A DNA stretch of 13,662 nt, taken from NCBI GenBank assembly GCA_045222795.1, contig JBGUZF010000095.1, positions 1 to 13,662 on the forward strand. Reading direction: 5' to 3'. Positions 1 to 6,645 of this stretch are shown piece after piece (the first letter of the stretch is position 1; the number at the start of each line of letters is the position of its first letter). A model generated the notes under the pieces. It was not told the origin of the DNA. It searched no databases and was given only the letters and a program-made list of their open reading frames with translations. This DNA is from Colimorpha sp045222795. Its GTDB lineage: Bacteria > Bacteroidota > Bacteroidia > Bacteroidales > P3. The translations under genes and the position numbers were made by a program.

Positions 1-1
1 A

Positions 2-1780
2 CACTTCCGCCGCTATCACACTCCGGCTTTCTCGGCGGGCGAGACCCTCAATACGCTGTTCGACACCAAGGATGCTTCCGACGCCACACCCATCCGTATG
101 GTCATACTGACCCCGAGCAGTCTTAAATGCAAGCGTCTCAATGCCTTCGCCGACTGGAAACGCACGCAGGGTATGATGGTCGACATCGTTGTTACCGATG
201 AGCAAGGTCTCTCTACCAATACGGCGATGGCCAACTACCTCAAGGGCCTATATACCAACGCCACCGCCGCCGCCCCGGCTCCCACCTACCTGGTCATCTG
301 TGGCGACAACGAGCAGATACCCGCTTTCGCCAGCAAGATTAGCGGCAGCGGTTGGAGCGGCCCCGGCAACGACCATATCACCGACCTCTATTTCGTCTCC
401 TGGACCTCGGGCGACTACCTGCCCGACTGCTACCAGGGACGCTTCTCGGCTACCGACACCACTACGCTGGGCAACATCATCATCAAGACTATACAGTATG
501 AGAAGTATATGTTCGACGACGACAGCTATCTGGCGAAGGCTGCGCTCATCGCCGGTGTCGACAATACCTATTACACCAACACCAGCGACAACGGCTACAC
601 CTATGCCGACCCCAATATGGACTATGCCGCCAGATACTATGTCAATGCCGAGAACGGCTTTACCACTGTAAAATATTACAAGAACAACACCTCCTTCGCC
701 CCTGACGGTGTCACCGTCACCGGCAGCAGTCGCCCCGCCGCCACCGCTACCGCCCTGCGCAACCTCTACAGCAACGGCGTGGGCTGGATCAACTACACGG
801 CCCATGGCGACTGGGACGAGTGGTCGTGCCCCGAGTTTACCGTCAGCCAAGTCGGCAGCATGAACAATATCGGCATGCCGTCGTTCATGATTGGCAACTG
901 CTGCCTCTCGAACAAGTTCGACAAAGGTGTCTGCTTCGGCGAGGCCCTCATCCGCCGCAGCGCCCGTCAGGGTGCCATCGGCTATATCGGCGGCACCAAC
1001 TCGACCTACTGGTCCCAGGACTTCTACTGGAGCGTCGGTATCCGCAGCAGTATCTCCAACACGATGAACGCCACGTACAATGCCGCCAACCTCGGCATCT
1101 ACGACCGCCTCTTCCACACCCACGGCGAGGCCTTCACCGACTATGCCGTCACCGCCGGCAAGATTGTCTACAACGGCAACCTCTCCGTCCAGCGTTCCTC
1201 CTCCAACGAGTCGATGAAGAAATACTACTGGGAGATATACGAGTTGATGGGCGACCCCTCGCTGATGCCTTGGTTGGGCACCGCCTCGGACCTCCCCGTG
1301 ACCGTACATGCCGACAATAACCCCATCACCGTGCACACCGTGCCCCATGCCTATGTGTCGGTTATTGACTCTGCCACCCTGCAGGTCTACGCCGCCACCT
1401 TCACCGATGCCAACGGCGACGGCACGCTCACCATTCCCTCGTCTGTCAACATCGCCACAACTTTCATCGCCGCTATCGCCCAGGGCTACAAACCCTATTT
1501 CACCGGCGGCGCGCATGTGGATATCGACGATCCCGAGATTACCCCGTCGCAGCTGTCGGCTGTCCAGCTCTACCCCAATCCTGCCACCTCCTCCTGCACC
1601 GTCAAGTGTGAAAGGATGCGTCTCGTGCGCCTCTACGACGCCCGCGGATGCTTCATCGGTGCCTACCTGCCCTCCGACAGCGTCTGCGTCATCAACCTCG
1701 CCGACCTTCCCCGCGGCATCTACATGGTGCAGGTGCACACCTCCGACACCGTCGGCACAACACCGCTGATTGTAAGGTAA
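2..1780 (+). CDS. C25 (gingipain-like) cysteine peptidase with T9SS sorting domain, 5'-partial
   Basis: The frame is open to the left window edge, so the N-terminus (signal peptide, propeptide) is missing and the ATG at 98 is internal. Numbering from that Met gives 560 residues. The peptidase core carries the two C25 signatures: a His in YTAHG (His236, codon 803-805) and, 33 residues on, a Cys-Cys pair in GNCCLSNKF (Cys268-Cys269). By the family pattern (ACVNG in RgpB) the second Cys should be the nucleophile. Residues about 400-485 look like a beta-sandwich domain following the peptidase, as in gingipains. The last 75 residues (486-560) are a type A T9SS C-terminal domain: a YPNP motif, a strand with LYDARG, and LPRGIYMVQV near the end. 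The product should therefore cross the outer membrane by T9SS and be attached or released at the surface. Substrate specificity cannot be read. The stop codon lies inside a heptamer repeat tract and a terminator follows. Confidence 0.93.
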   Translation, partial: HFRRYHTPAFSAGETLNTLFDTKDASDATPIRMVILTPSSLKCKRLNAFADWKRTQGMMVDIVVTDEQGLSTNTAMANYLKGLYTNATAAAPAPTYLVICGDNEQIPAFASKISGSGWSGPGNDHITDLYFVSWTSGDYLPDCYQGRFSATDTTTLGNIIIKTIQYEKYMFDDDSYLAKAALIAGVDNTYYTNTSDNGYTYADPNMDYAARYYVNAENGFTTVKYYKNNTSFAPDGVTVTGSSRPAATATALRNLYSNGVGWINYTAHGDWDEWSCPEFTVSQVGSMNNIGMPSFMIGNCCLSNKFDKGVCFGEALIRRSARQGAIGYIGGTNSTYWSQDFYWSVGIRSSISNTMNATYNAANLGIYDRLFHTHGEAFTDYAVTAGKIVYNGNLSVQRSSSNESMKKYYWEIYELMGDPSLMPWLGTASDLPVTVHADNNPITVHTVPHAYVSVIDSATLQVYAATFTDANGDGTLTIPSSVNIATTFIAAIAQGYKPYFTGGAHVDIDDPEITPSQLSAVQLYPNPATSSCTVKCERMRLVRLYDARGCFIGAYLPSDSVCVINLADLPRGIYMVQVHTSDTVGTTPLIVR

Positions 1781-1810
1781 AAGGTGAGAGGTGAGAGGTG
1801 AAAAGTAAAA
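1776..1810. repeat. Heptamer tandem tract (unit GGTGAGA), spans the C25 peptidase stop
   Basis: Five degenerate 7-bp units on the + strand: GGTAAAA, GGTGAGA, GGTGAGA, GGTGAAA, AGTAAAA. The TAA stop of the peptidase (1778-1780) is part of the first unit. On the complementary strand the units read CTCTCAC/CTTTCAC, the pyrimidine-rich form seen in the other tracts. Seen directly. Confidence 0.85.
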
Positions 1811-1839
1811 AGGGCTGACGCAATACTTGCATCAGTCCT
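1811..1839. terminator. Bidirectional terminator between convergent C25 peptidase and speA
   Basis: Two 13-base arms (1811-1823 and 1827-1839) pair around a 3-base loop, with one G-T wobble and one A-C mismatch. The left side is A-rich (1801-1810) and the right side T-rich (TTTAATCTTT), so it can act in both directions. It lies in the 87-bp gap between two converging genes. A heptamer tract flanks it on each side. Confidence 0.8.
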
Positions 1840-1873
1840 TTAATCTTTAATCATTAATCATTAACCATTAATA
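1839..1873. repeat. Heptamer tandem tract (unit ATTAATC/TTTAATC), spans the speA stop
   Basis: Five 7-bp units in register: TTTAATC, TTTAATC, ATTAATC, ATTAACC, ATTAATA. The speA stop codon (1868-1870, complement) falls in the last unit. Seen directly. The unit differs from that of the tract on the other side of the terminator, so these two tracts are not copies of each other. Confidence 0.85.
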
Positions 1874-3268
1874 CCCTAGGATTTTCAGCATCGACTTGTA
1901 ACTCTGCTCCTTGGCGAAGAGCTTGGTGGTGTATTCGCCGTTCTCGTCTTTGTCGATGATGACGTGCTTCGGGGCGGGGATGAGGCAGTGCTGTATGCCG
2001 CCGTAGCCGCCGATGCTCTCCTGGTAGGCGCCTGTGTGGAAGAAGCCAATGTACAGCGGCGAGTCCTTCTGCAGCTTGGGCAGGAAGATGGCGTTGGCGT
2101 GGGAGTCGGCGTTGTAGTAGTCCTCCGAGTCGCAGGTCAGGCCGCCGAGGAACACGCGCTGGTATTCGCAATCCCAGTGGTTGATGGGCAGCATGATGAA
2201 GCGCTGGTTGATGCCCCAGGTGTCGGGCAGGGTGGTGATGAAGCTCGAGTCAATCATGTACCACAGCTCGCGGTCGTTCTGCTGCTTCTGGTCCAATATA
2301 CTATATAATGTAGCGCCGCTTTCGCCCACGGTGAACGAGCCGAACTCGGTGAAGATGTTGGGCTCCTCGACTCCGCGCAAAGTGCAGATGTTCTTTATCT
2401 GCGCCAGTATCTCCTCGGCCATGTACTCGTAGTCGTAGGTCGCCGCCAGGCTTACTTTAGACGGGAAACCGCCGCCTATGTTGAGCGAATCGAGCTCGGG
2501 GCATACGCGCTTGAGGTCACAATAGACGTTGACGCACTTCGACAGTTCGTTCCAATAGTAGGCGGTGTCGCGGATGCCGGTGTTGATGAAGAAGTGAAGC
2601 ATCTTGAAGTGGAACTTCTTGTTCTGCTTGATCTGCTCCTCGTAGAACGACACGATGTCGTGGTAGCGGATACCAAGTCGCGAGGTGTAGAAGTCGAACT
2701 TCGGTTCCTCCTCCGAGGCGATACGTATGCCGAGCTGCATGGGTTCCTGCGTGTCGGTCAGGGTGCTGTCGAGCTGGTGGAACTCATTCTTGTTGTCGAG
2801 GATGGGTATCACGTTGCGGAAGCCCTCGTTGAAGATGCCTACGATATTTTCGATGTATTGGTCCTTCTTGAATCCGTTGCACACGATTACTTTGTCTTTG
2901 TCGATAAGGCCCTGCGCGTGCAACTCCTGTATGAGATTGATGTCGAATGCCGACGAAGTCTCGAGGTTGATGTCGTTCTTCAGTGCCTCTTCCAGCACGA
3001 ATGCAAAGTGGCTGCTCTTGGTGCAGTAGCAATAGTTGTATGTGCCGCGGTAGTCGGTTTTGGCGATGGCGACGTTGAAGAGGCGCTTGGCCTTCTGTAT
3101 CTGCGAGCTGATTTTCGGCAGGTAGGTGATTTTCAGTGGGGTGCCGTACTGTTTGATGATTTCCATGAGTGGGATGTCGTGGAACATCAATTCGCCTTCT
3201 TCGGTGCGGAATTCGTCCTGCGGGAAGTCGAAAGTCTGGTCAATCAGGTCGTAATACTTGTTTTTCAT
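1868..3268 (-). CDS. speA: Arginine decarboxylase (biosynthetic, PLP-dependent)
   Basis: Decarboxylates L-arginine to agmatine, the first step of one route to putrescine and spermidine; cytoplasmic. The 466-residue protein is the compact SpeA form I associate with Bacteroidota, shorter than the roughly 630-660 residues of the E. coli type. It has a PLP-barrel fold with the probable Schiff-base lysine in YCTKSSH (Lys84), substrate-entry motifs HFFINTGIRD (225-234) and LNIGGGFP (262-269), a phosphate-binding TEFGSF (307-312), and the C-terminal CDSED motif (379-383) with the Cys-Asp pair typical of fold III decarboxylases, then HTGAYQ (411-416). The start chosen is MKNKYYD at 3268. An in-frame ATG at 3340 would overlap the promoter -7 element and would add a 24-residue unrelated extension. 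The gene stands alone, with its own promoter and a terminator. Lysine or carboxynorspermidine decarboxylase activity is less likely, because overall similarity to the arginine group is strong. Confidence 0.92.
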   Translation of the reverse strand: MKNKYYDLIDQTFDFPQDEFRTEEGELMFHDIPLMEIIKQYGTPLKITYLPKISSQIQKAKRLFNVAIAKTDYRGTYNYCYCTKSSHFAFVLEEALKNDINLETSSAFDINLIQELHAQGLIDKDKVIVCNGFKKDQYIENIVGIFNEGFRNVIPILDNKNEFHQLDSTLTDTQEPMQLGIRIASEEEPKFDFYTSRLGIRYHDIVSFYEEQIKQNKKFHFKMLHFFINTGIRDTAYYWNELSKCVNVYCDLKRVCPELDSLNIGGGFPSKVSLAATYDYEYMAEEILAQIKNICTLRGVEEPNIFTEFGSFTVGESGATLYSILDQKQQNDRELWYMIDSSFITTLPDTWGINQRFIMLPINHWDCEYQRVFLGGLTCDSEDYYNADSHANAIFLPKLQKDSPLYIGFFHTGAYQESIGGYGGIQHCLIPAPKHVIIDKDENGEYTTKLFAKEQSYKSMLKILGY

Positions 3269-3302
3269 TGCAACTAAATTAATTAATTTACAATTATTTT
3301 GC

Positions 3303-3323
3303 CAATCCGACTCACTTGGATTG
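3303..3323 (-). promoter_or_regulatory. Hairpin at the 5' end of the speA leader
   Basis: A perfect 6-bp inverted repeat, CAATCC / GGATTG, encloses nine bases and begins where transcription from the predicted promoter should start. It may stabilise the mRNA 5' end or be an operator; the sequence cannot separate these. It could also be chance. Confidence 0.35.
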
Positions 3324-3329
3324 CGACTG

Positions 3330-3362
3330 CAAATATACAACTAATTTAATTACTTGTGCAAA
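3330..3362 (-). promoter_or_regulatory. speA promoter, Bacteroidota type
   Basis: Reading the minus strand, TATATTTG (3337-3330) matches the TAnnTTTG -7 consensus. A TTTG -33 element lies at 3362-3359, with a 21-base spacer. The predicted transcript starts near 3323, giving a leader of about 55 bases. No Shine-Dalgarno sequence is seen before the speA ATG; the leader is AT-rich, as is usual in this phylum. Confidence 0.7.
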
Positions 3363-3380
3363 AAATGTTGTTTTTGTACA

Positions 3381-3406
3381 AAAAAAGCCTGCGTTGAGGC
3401 AGGCTT
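3381..3406 (-). terminator. Rho-independent terminator of the WcaJ-FKBP operon
   Basis: A perfect 8-bp stem (3385-3392 with 3399-3406, AAGCCTGC/GCAGGCTT) and a 6-base loop, followed on the minus strand by a run of T. It lies 22 bases beyond the stop of the FKBP gene and before the speA promoter. Confidence 0.85.
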
Positions 3407-3428
3407 AATTACTCGATGGGGATGTTTG

Positions 3429-4154
3429 TTAGTCTTTGTAAAGCTCGTGGAGCTCAATCTCGTAGACGAGGGGGGTGTAACCGGGGACGCTGCCGCTGCC
3501 GGTGGGACCGAAGGCTAGCTGGTAGGGGAAGTAGAAGCGGTAGATGCTTCCGGTGTTCATCAGTTGGAAGGCCTCGATGAGACCGGGGAACATGGGGTTG
3601 CCGATGACATGTATGATGGGGTCGCGTTTGCCGTAGGTCTGGTCGAAGGGTTCGCCGGAGAGGAGGAGGTAGCTCTTGTAGTCGAAGCGGATGCGCTGAG
3701 CGTAGGTGGCGTTGGGTCCGCGGCCCTCGCGGAGCACCTCGTAGTAGAAGCCCGAGGGGTGGCGCTTGACGTTGGGATTTGTGCGCTCGAGGTTGGCGAA
3801 GTATAGCTGCTGCAGCGAGTCGACGGAGGATTCCATAGCCTTTGCTTTCTTCCTCTGCTGCAGCTGGACTGTGGAGTAGATGTACTGCATGACTTGGTCG
3901 TAGACGGAGTCGGCGAGGGGCTGGGGCTTGCCCTCGAGGGTGTGCTTGACGGCGGCGAGGAAGACCTGGTGGTCGATCTCGAAGGCGTCGCCGGTGAGGA
4001 TGCTGTTGCCGACGTTCTCGCCCATGGCCCAGGAGATGGTGTCGGTCTGGGAGTCGAGAGTGGGGGTGGTGTTGCTGTTGCAGGCGGAGAGCAGGAGGGC
4101 TGCGGCTGCAGCAATGAGGAATGAGGAATGAGGAATGAGGAATTTATGTTTCAT
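3429..4154 (-). CDS. FKBP-type peptidyl-prolyl cis-trans isomerase lipoprotein
   Basis: A 241-residue lipoprotein with a signal peptide ending in a lipobox (LLSAC, lipidated Cys25). A helical region (about 35-125) is rich in Gln, Lys and Ser and resembles the FKBP N-terminal dimerisation domain. A C-terminal FKBP domain (about 135-239) shows the family order: GFYYEVL, a GEPFDQTYGKRDP segment, MFPGLIEAFQLM, the YRFYFPYQLAFG strand-turn, and the closing VYEIELHEL strand. It probably assists folding in the periplasm. Several usual active-site aromatics appear changed, so catalytic strength is uncertain. Residues 5-14 of the signal peptide are encoded by four AATGAGG heptamers, so a change of one unit would shift the frame. 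The gene follows wcaJ by 40 bp of another heptamer tract and ends before a terminator, so co-transcription with wcaJ is likely. No Shine-Dalgarno sequence is visible. Confidence 0.87.
   Translation of the reverse strand: MKHKFLIPHSSFLIAAAAALLLSACNSNTTPTLDSQTDTISWAMGENVGNSILTGDAFEIDHQVFLAAVKHTLEGKPQPLADSVYDQVMQYIYSTVQLQQRKKAKAMESSVDSLQQLYFANLERTNPNVKRHPSGFYYEVLREGRGPNATYAQRIRFDYKSYLLLSGEPFDQTYGKRDPIIHVIGNPMFPGLIEAFQLMNTGSIYRFYFPYQLAFGPTGSGSVPGYTPLVYEIELHELYKD
4113..4140. repeat. Four exact AATGAGG heptamers inside the FKBP signal peptide
   Basis: Exactly four tandem copies of AATGAGG (28 bp), 14-42 bases inside the FKBP open reading frame, encoding FLIPHSSFLI. Because 7 is not a multiple of 3, gain or loss of one unit would change the reading frame just after the start codon. 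Seen directly. Confidence 0.92.
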
Positions 4155-4163
4155 GATTTTTAA

Positions 4164-4198
4164 TTTTTACTTTTCACTTTTTACTTTTTACTTTTCAC
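4164..4198. repeat. Heptamer tandem tract (unit TTTTTAC/TTTTCAC), covers the wcaJ stop and the gap to FKBP
   Basis: Five 7-bp units on the + strand alternate TTTTTAC and TTTTCAC. The complement of 4195-4197 is the TGA stop of wcaJ, in the last unit. The tract fills nearly all of the 40 bases between wcaJ and the FKBP start. Seen directly. Confidence 0.9.
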
Positions 4199-5622
4199 TT
4201 TCCTCTGCCTTGGAGGATGATGAGTACGGTGTAGAGGAGTATCTTGAGGTCGGTGGTGAGGGACATGTTGTCGAGGTAGAGGAGGTCGTAGCGGAGGCGT
4301 TCGACCATTTCGTCGACGGAGGAGGCGTAGCCGTACTTGACCTGGCCCCAGGAGGTGATGCCGGGCTTGACGCGCTGGAGGAGCTGGTACTCGGGTGCGC
4401 GGCGGACAATCTGGTCGATGTAGTACTGGCGCTCGGGACGCGGGCCGACGAGGGACATGGTGCCGCGGAGGACGTTGTAGAACTGGGGTATCTCGTCGAG
4501 GCGCACCTTGCGCATGAAGCGTCCGAAGGGGGTGATGCGGGGGTCGTCGTCCTTGGAGAGTGCGGGGCCTGCCTGTTCGGCGTCGACATACATGGAGCGG
4601 AACTTGTGCATCTTGAAGGGGCGGCCGAGGTAGCCAATGCGCTCCTGGGCATAGAAGACGGGACCGGGGGAGGTGGCCTTGACGATGACGGCGGTGATGA
4701 GGTAGACGGGGGAGAGGACCAGCATTGCAAGAAGGGAAATCACTATGTCGAAGAGGCGCTTGAGGGAGTACTGCCACTCGGGCATCAGGCGGTTGTTGAT
4801 GACGATGAGGGTGGAATGGAAGATATTGTCCTGCTTGATGGAGCCGACGATGATGTCGCGCGCGTCGGGCGTAATCTTTATAATAATGTCGCCGCTGGTG
4901 GCGGCAGCCTGAATGATGGAGTTGATCTGCTGCTGCTGTTCGGGTTCGAGGGCTATGATGACCTCCTCGATGTTGTGCTGCTGGACTATGGCGCGGAGGT
5001 CGGCGATATTGCCCAGGGAGGGCATGATGTTGTTCAGGTCGGAGGTTGGAGGTTGGAGGTCGGAGTTGAGGCTGATGTATCCGACGAAGAGGTTGCCGGA
5101 GTAGATTTCCTGGTTTTCGAGGTCGAGGTAGGCCTGCAGGGCGCGGGGGCCGTTGCCTATCATGAGGGTGGGGAAACCGAGGCGGCGCTCGTGGACGCTG
5201 TCGACGGTGTGGGTGGTGATTATGAGGCGCGGGATATAGGTCAGCGTGAAGTGCACCGCGAAGAGGAAGAGGAAGGAGGCGTAGTGGTAGCGGTAGGAGG
5301 CGAACTGGTCGTCGATGAGCAGCAGGAAGTAAATGACGACGACGCCGATGAGGGTGGCGATGAGGGTCTCGATGAGTTCCTTCAGACGTGCTTTGCGCAG
5401 CACGTTGCGGTAGGAGCCCTGAATGGTGTAGAGCGCGAGCCATCCCGCGGGCACGAGGATGAGGCCGGCCCAGAAGTTATGGTCGGAGAAGATCTGACTG
5501 AAGAGTTCGCTCCAGGGGGTTCCCTCGAGGGCCGCCTTGCGGAAGACGAACAGCGCGCCCCATGCCAGCATGGCTGAGAAGAGGTCGCAAAGGATATATT
5601 TAAGTGTTTGTCGTTTTTTCAC
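4195..5622 (-). CDS. Polyprenyl-phosphate sugar-1-phosphate transferase (WcaJ/WbaP type)
   Basis: This 475-residue inner-membrane enzyme should transfer a sugar-1-phosphate (commonly glucose or galactose) to undecaprenyl phosphate, starting a capsule, exopolysaccharide or O-antigen unit. The N-terminal part has about four membrane helices (roughly 8-28, 50-68, 86-103, 114-133) and a Rossmann-like domain (about 148-260). The catalytic domain begins at KRLFDIVISLLAM (288-300), with the re-entrant helix ending in SPGPVF. Then come QERIG (326-330), KFRSM (340-344), the Asp-Glu pair of RLDEIPQFYNVL (Asp376-Glu377), SLVGPRPE (390-397) and KPGITSWGQV (419-428). The start is a GTG that overlaps the preceding gene's TGA by four bases, so translation is probably coupled. 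Residues 187-196 (SDLQPPTSDL) come from a heptamer tract and look like an insertion in a surface loop. The donor sugar cannot be inferred; no other glycan genes are in view. Confidence 0.9.
   Translation of the reverse strand: MKKRQTLKYILCDLFSAMLAWGALFVFRKAALEGTPWSELFSQIFSDHNFWAGLILVPAGWLALYTIQGSYRNVLRKARLKELIETLIATLIGVVVIYFLLLIDDQFASYRYHYASFLFLFAVHFTLTYIPRLIITTHTVDSVHERRLGFPTLMIGNGPRALQAYLDLENQEIYSGNLFVGYISLNSDLQPPTSDLNNIMPSLGNIADLRAIVQQHNIEEVIIALEPEQQQQINSIIQAAATSGDIIIKITPDARDIIVGSIKQDNIFHSTLIVINNRLMPEWQYSLKRLFDIVISLLAMLVLSPVYLITAVIVKATSPGPVFYAQERIGYLGRPFKMHKFRSMYVDAEQAGPALSKDDDPRITPFGRFMRKVRLDEIPQFYNVLRGTMSLVGPRPERQYYIDQIVRRAPEYQLLQRVKPGITSWGQVKYGYASSVDEMVERLRYDLLYLDNMSLTTDLKILLYTVLIILQGRGK
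5037..5064. repeat. Heptamer tandem tract (unit GGTTGGA/GGTCGGA) inside the WcaJ-type gene
   Basis: Four 7-bp units (GGTCGGA, GGTTGGA, GGTTGGA, GGTCGGA), read in frame on the minus strand as SDLQPPTSDL. Three units make 21 bases, so the peptide also repeats every seven residues. The site falls between two secondary-structure elements of the soluble domain. Seen directly. Confidence 0.87.
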
Positions 5623-6533
5623 AATACTACGTTAGTCGTTAACAGTTTCACGTTGTCGAGTCGTACCTTGCCCTCGATGCCGTCGGTGTTGAGGGCGGTG
5701 AAGGAGAGCTTAAAGGTGGCGTGGTGGTTGAAGTAGGCCCAGGTTTTGCCGAGGTTGATGTACATGTGCTGCCATTCGCTGGAGGGCATGATGACCATCA
5801 CCGGCAGGACATCCTCGGCGCCGCCGTTGACGTAGGCCGAGTGCATGTAGACCTGCAGGCGCACGTCGCTGCGCGAGTCAAGTTCCAGATAGATGATGCT
5901 GCTGGGGTCGCTCACGGAGAAGGGGTCGCCGGTGATGGAGGCTCTCTTCGTGAGGTCGGCGGCGGTCACCGTCATCTCGCCGTAGCCGTCGCCCGTGCAG
6001 GCGCCGTCGCCGCCCATCACCGTCGTCAGGGTCGAGTCGAAGCGGATGCTGCCGTCGTCGTGGTCGAACGAGGCGTAGAAGAGTTTGTGGGTATGCGACG
6101 CATAGTGCGTCGTCAAGGTGCCGAGGTTCAGGGTGTCGCCGCTTACGAAGGCCGTGCTGTCGGCGGCCGTCAGGCGGATGCGGTCGTAGAAGGTGTAGTA
6201 GGGGAGGGTGCCCGAGACGCCGCTCTGCTCCACGGCGGGGTAGATGTCGATATAGTCGGCCTGGCCGTTGTAGAGTATCGGCGTGGTGAACGGCAGGCGG
6301 AAGAGGCCCACGGTGTCGACGCTTATGCTGCCGGGGTAGTGCGCCACCACGTAGGCCGCCACAATGTCGCTACGGTAGAAGCCCATGTTGTACGACAGGG
6401 GGTCCACGTCGCTGATGTCGACGTTGAAGCCCTCGATGTGGAGGAACGACGGCGGGGTGAAGTCCTCCTCCTTGCAGGCGGCCAGGAGGAGTGCCGCCAA
6501 TGTCAGCACAACTGCAAGATATCGTGTTTTCAT
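5619..6533 (-). CDS. Lipoprotein of unknown function upstream of the WcaJ-type gene
   Basis: A 304-residue protein with a clear lipoprotein signal peptide (lipobox LLAAC, Cys20), followed by acidic residues (KEED), which may favour surface export in Bacteroidota. I do not recognise the family. The mature part is predicted beta-rich, with many Thr, Ser, Tyr and Asp and few Cys. The last 100 residues (IIYLELDSRSDVRLQVYM to GKVRLDNVKLL) have the strand pattern and closing RLDNVKL often found in jelly-roll, carbohydrate-binding-like modules; this is an inference from pattern only. It is the first gene of the minus-strand operon and its TGA overlaps the WcaJ GTG start, so the two are probably made together. 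That suggests a role in surface glycan assembly or display, not proven. ATG at 6533 is the only sensible start. Confidence 0.72.
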   Translation of the reverse strand: MKTRYLAVVLTLAALLLAACKEEDFTPPSFLHIEGFNVDISDVDPLSYNMGFYRSDIVAAYVVAHYPGSISVDTVGLFRLPFTTPILYNGQADYIDIYPAVEQSGVSGTLPYYTFYDRIRLTAADSTAFVSGDTLNLGTLTTHYASHTHKLFYASFDHDDGSIRFDSTLTTVMGGDGACTGDGYGEMTVTAADLTKRASITGDPFSVSDPSSIIYLELDSRSDVRLQVYMHSAYVNGGAEDVLPVMVIMPSSEWQHMYINLGKTWAYFNHHATFKLSFTALNTDGIEGKVRLDNVKLLTTNVVL

Positions 6534-6645
6534 CAGTTGCTTATTACAAATTGTACATCTATTAACGACAAGGGTTGAAAAATATTATTCCCGAGTTTGA
6601 AAAAATATGCGTATTTTTGCATCCCGAAAACTAATTGGACTTTAG
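6534..6645. other. Divergent intergenic region
   Basis: 112 AT-rich bases between the minus-strand lipoprotein operon and the plus-strand GHKL gene. It must carry promoters for both. The plus-strand -7 box is visible (6612-6619). For the minus strand I see only a weak candidate, TACAATTTG near 6556-6548, one base longer than the consensus spacing. No repeat tract or hairpin of note. Confidence 0.5.
6612..6619 (+). promoter_or_regulatory. -7 element of the GHKL ATPase-phosphoesterase operon
   Basis: TATTTTTG matches TAnnTTTG and lies 26 bases before the ATG at 6646, giving a leader of about 20 bases. A TTTG at 6596-6599 is too close (12 bases) to be a standard -33 element, so the -33 box is weak or absent. 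Confidence 0.5.

Noticed and set aside
248..1738. Long minus-strand open frame (496 codons) opposite the C25 peptidase
   Set aside because: Its product is low-complexity Gly/Val/Asp-rich and mirrors the third-position bias of a GC-rich gene. The plus strand carries clear C25 and T9SS motifs.
3269..3340. Upstream ATG extending SpeA by 24 residues
   Set aside because: The ATG at 3340 lies at or before the promoter -7 box, so it should not be in the transcript. The family starts at MKNKYYD.
4135..5577. Long plus-strand open frame (480 codons) opposite the WcaJ-type gene
   Set aside because: The translation is an unstructured Glu/Asp/Gly/Val-rich run. The minus strand encodes a full polyprenyl phosphotransferase with all motifs.
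5721..6578. Plus-strand open frame (285 codons) opposite the unknown lipoprotein
   Set aside because: Val/Gly/Ala/His-rich shadow with no domain. The minus strand has a lipobox signal peptide and fits the operon.
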